Shown one piece after another: positions 62,938 through 64,000 of a DNA stretch of 64,000 nucleotides. A program made the translations under genes and the position numbers. Source of the DNA: Dictyostelium firmibasis (lineage: Eukaryota > Evosea > Eumycetozoa > Dictyosteliales > Dictyosteliaceae); assembly GCA_036169595.1 (NCBI GenBank), contig CM069767.1, forward strand, positions 3,184,001-3,248,000, read 5' to 3'. A model generated the notes under the pieces. The model saw only the letters and a program-made list of their open reading frames with translations, was not told where the DNA came from and ran no database searches. Within the stretch, counting starts at the first letter, position 1. The number at the start of each line of letters is the position of its first letter.

Positions 62938-63984
62938 CTACCAAGGGAAACCTATTGACTCTTTTAATTTCTGCGGAATATCTTTTCCATTTGGATGGTT
63001 ATCATCATCTTTGTCATTCTTTTTTTTTGATGAAAAATCTCCTTCAAAGTCAGAGTTGTGTGAAGAATTACTATCATCAGAATCTGACGATGAATATTCA
63101 GAATATCCTGAACTATGTATATCTGAAGATTCATTTTGAGATTGCGATGATTCTGAGAATTCTTCACCACTACTACTACTGTTACTACTGACGCCACCGC
63201 CATTCTTTTTGTTACTATGTTCGTTATTGTTTTTAATGTTATCATTGTTTGTATTTCTTGATATTTTATTACTGCCTTCGTCTTGACTGTCTTCATCGCT
63301 ATGAATTTGACTTTGATCTTCAACATCCAATATGTCAATTACTAATGGTGGAGTTTTTACCAAAAGATTATCGATTGAAACCAATTGGGGTAATAATTTT
63401 TCTTCATCCAATTGCTTTGCATATTTCACAATATTTTTTCTCTCTCTAGCAATTTGATCGACTAAACGCTCCTCTATGAATTTAGTGAGTTGAGTTGGGA
63501 AAGAGTGACGTGGATATTGATCCTTTAACATATCATTTGAAACCAACTTTAAGAAACTATTACAAAATACGCCCCTTATGAATGGAATGTTGAAGCTACT
63601 CTTGCCAACGTCATTATCTCTATCGTGTGGATCAATCAAAGTTAAGCTTGTACCCCATTGTTCATCCTTTTTATAATAATAACCACCATTCTCCAAACTG
63701 ATTCCATAGAGTGAGTAATTGAATGATCTTCCATAGAGCTCTAAAAATTCAATCAACATTACACCATAATCAGTGGCATCACCTGCATGCTTATACTCTC
63801 TTCTAACCCTGCTATTTGGTTGTTGGCAACGATATTGATGTGGTACATATCTAAGTTGAATAAAACTAACCACCATCAATGCTAGTCCATATGATCCAAT
63901 TCCGCCGGTATAGGTTTCATTTAAATTATTTTGATGTAAAAAGAATTTTAAAACTAAAAGTAATGTTCTCATTGATTTATATTG
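62938..63984 (-). CDS. Non-canonical poly(A) polymerase, TRF4/PAPD5 type, C-terminal part (cut by window edge)
   Basis: Terminal exon, 348 residues, starting after a TTTAG acceptor at 63985; upstream exons lie beyond the window. TRF4-type enzymes add short A tails to RNAs destined for the exosome or for maturation. Seen: LLLVLKFFLHQNNLNETYTG and IGSYGLALMVVSFIQL, the central-domain signature of this family (compare VLKQFL...TGGIGSYSL in PAPD5), then GVMLIEFLELYG, LTLIDPHD and NDVGKSSFN. This is followed by FKLVSN-like helices and an acidic, Ser-rich, disordered tail. The catalytic nucleotidyltransferase motif (hG[GS]...DxD) must lie in the missing part. Confidence 0.87.
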   Translation of the reverse strand, partial: QYKSMRTLLLVLKFFLHQNNLNETYTGGIGSYGLALMVVSFIQLRYVPHQYRCQQPNSRVRREYKHAGDATDYGVMLIEFLELYGRSFNYSLYGISLENGGYYYKKDEQWGTSLTLIDPHDRDNDVGKSSFNIPFIRGVFCNSFLKLVSNDMLKDQYPRHSFPTQLTKFIEERLVDQIARERKNIVKYAKQLDEEKLLPQLVSIDNLLVKTPPLVIDILDVEDQSQIHSDEDSQDEGSNKISRNTNNDNIKNNNEHSNKKNGGGVSSNSSSSGEEFSESSQSQNESSDIHSSGYSEYSSSDSDDSNSSHNSDFEGDFSSKKKNDKDDDNHPNGKDIPQKLKESIGFPW

Positions 63985-64000
63985 CTAAATAATAAAAGGT

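Overview
The window is nuclear DNA of Dictyostelium discoideum or a very close relative. The signs are extreme A+T richness, homopolymer A/T tracts between genes, long (AAT)n runs read as poly-asparagine, short A/T-only introns with GTAAGT/GTATGT-type donors, a canonical major-type actin, a cup-family lectin gene and a TRE-type non-LTR retrotransposon placed 48 bp upstream of a tRNA gene. No bacterial, viral or LTR-element sequence was recognised.

Layout. 0-2.7 kb: a small two-TM protein and a Rab18-like GTPase (minus). 2.7-16.3 kb: a ~4,500-residue homologue of the BLTP1/KIAA1109/Csf1 bridge-like lipid-transfer proteins. 16.9-21.2 kb: a kinase-IQ-RhoGEF-PH protein split by one intron. 21.2-22.3 kb: a gap with a coding-like relic. 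22.3-25.5 kb: a cup-family ricin-B protein and an HD-domain phosphohydrolase. 25.6-28.1 kb (minus): a secreted protein with two similar beta-sandwich-like modules. 29.7-31.7 kb: a coiled-coil/PX protein and a histidine phosphatase. 31.7-37.8 kb (minus): a small secreted Cys-rich protein and an eight-exon LRR/TIG/EGF/TM protein of the ComC type. 38.6-41.2 kb (minus): an ankyrin-like family protein.

41.5-47.4 kb is the most unusual part. It holds two tandem tRNA-like repeats with pol III boxes, a truncated tRNA-like piece, a complete intron-containing tRNA, and a 5.26-kb TRE element with a 13-bp target-site duplication. Directly beyond the duplication lies the 3' coding end of a second, older TRE. 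It reads as a tRNA locus hit more than once by tRNA-targeted LINEs.

48.1-64 kb: actin, a DUF4419 protein, the peroxisomal AAA ATPase Pex1 (three exons), a second ankyrin-like family member, an sn-1 diacylglycerol-lipase-like protein (minus, two exons) and, cut by the right edge, the C-terminal part of a TRF4/PAPD5-type non-canonical poly(A) polymerase. The host genes are unrelated housekeeping, signalling and surface genes; no operon-like grouping is implied. Splice sites were placed by eye from GT/AG and reading-phase agreement and have no transcript support here.
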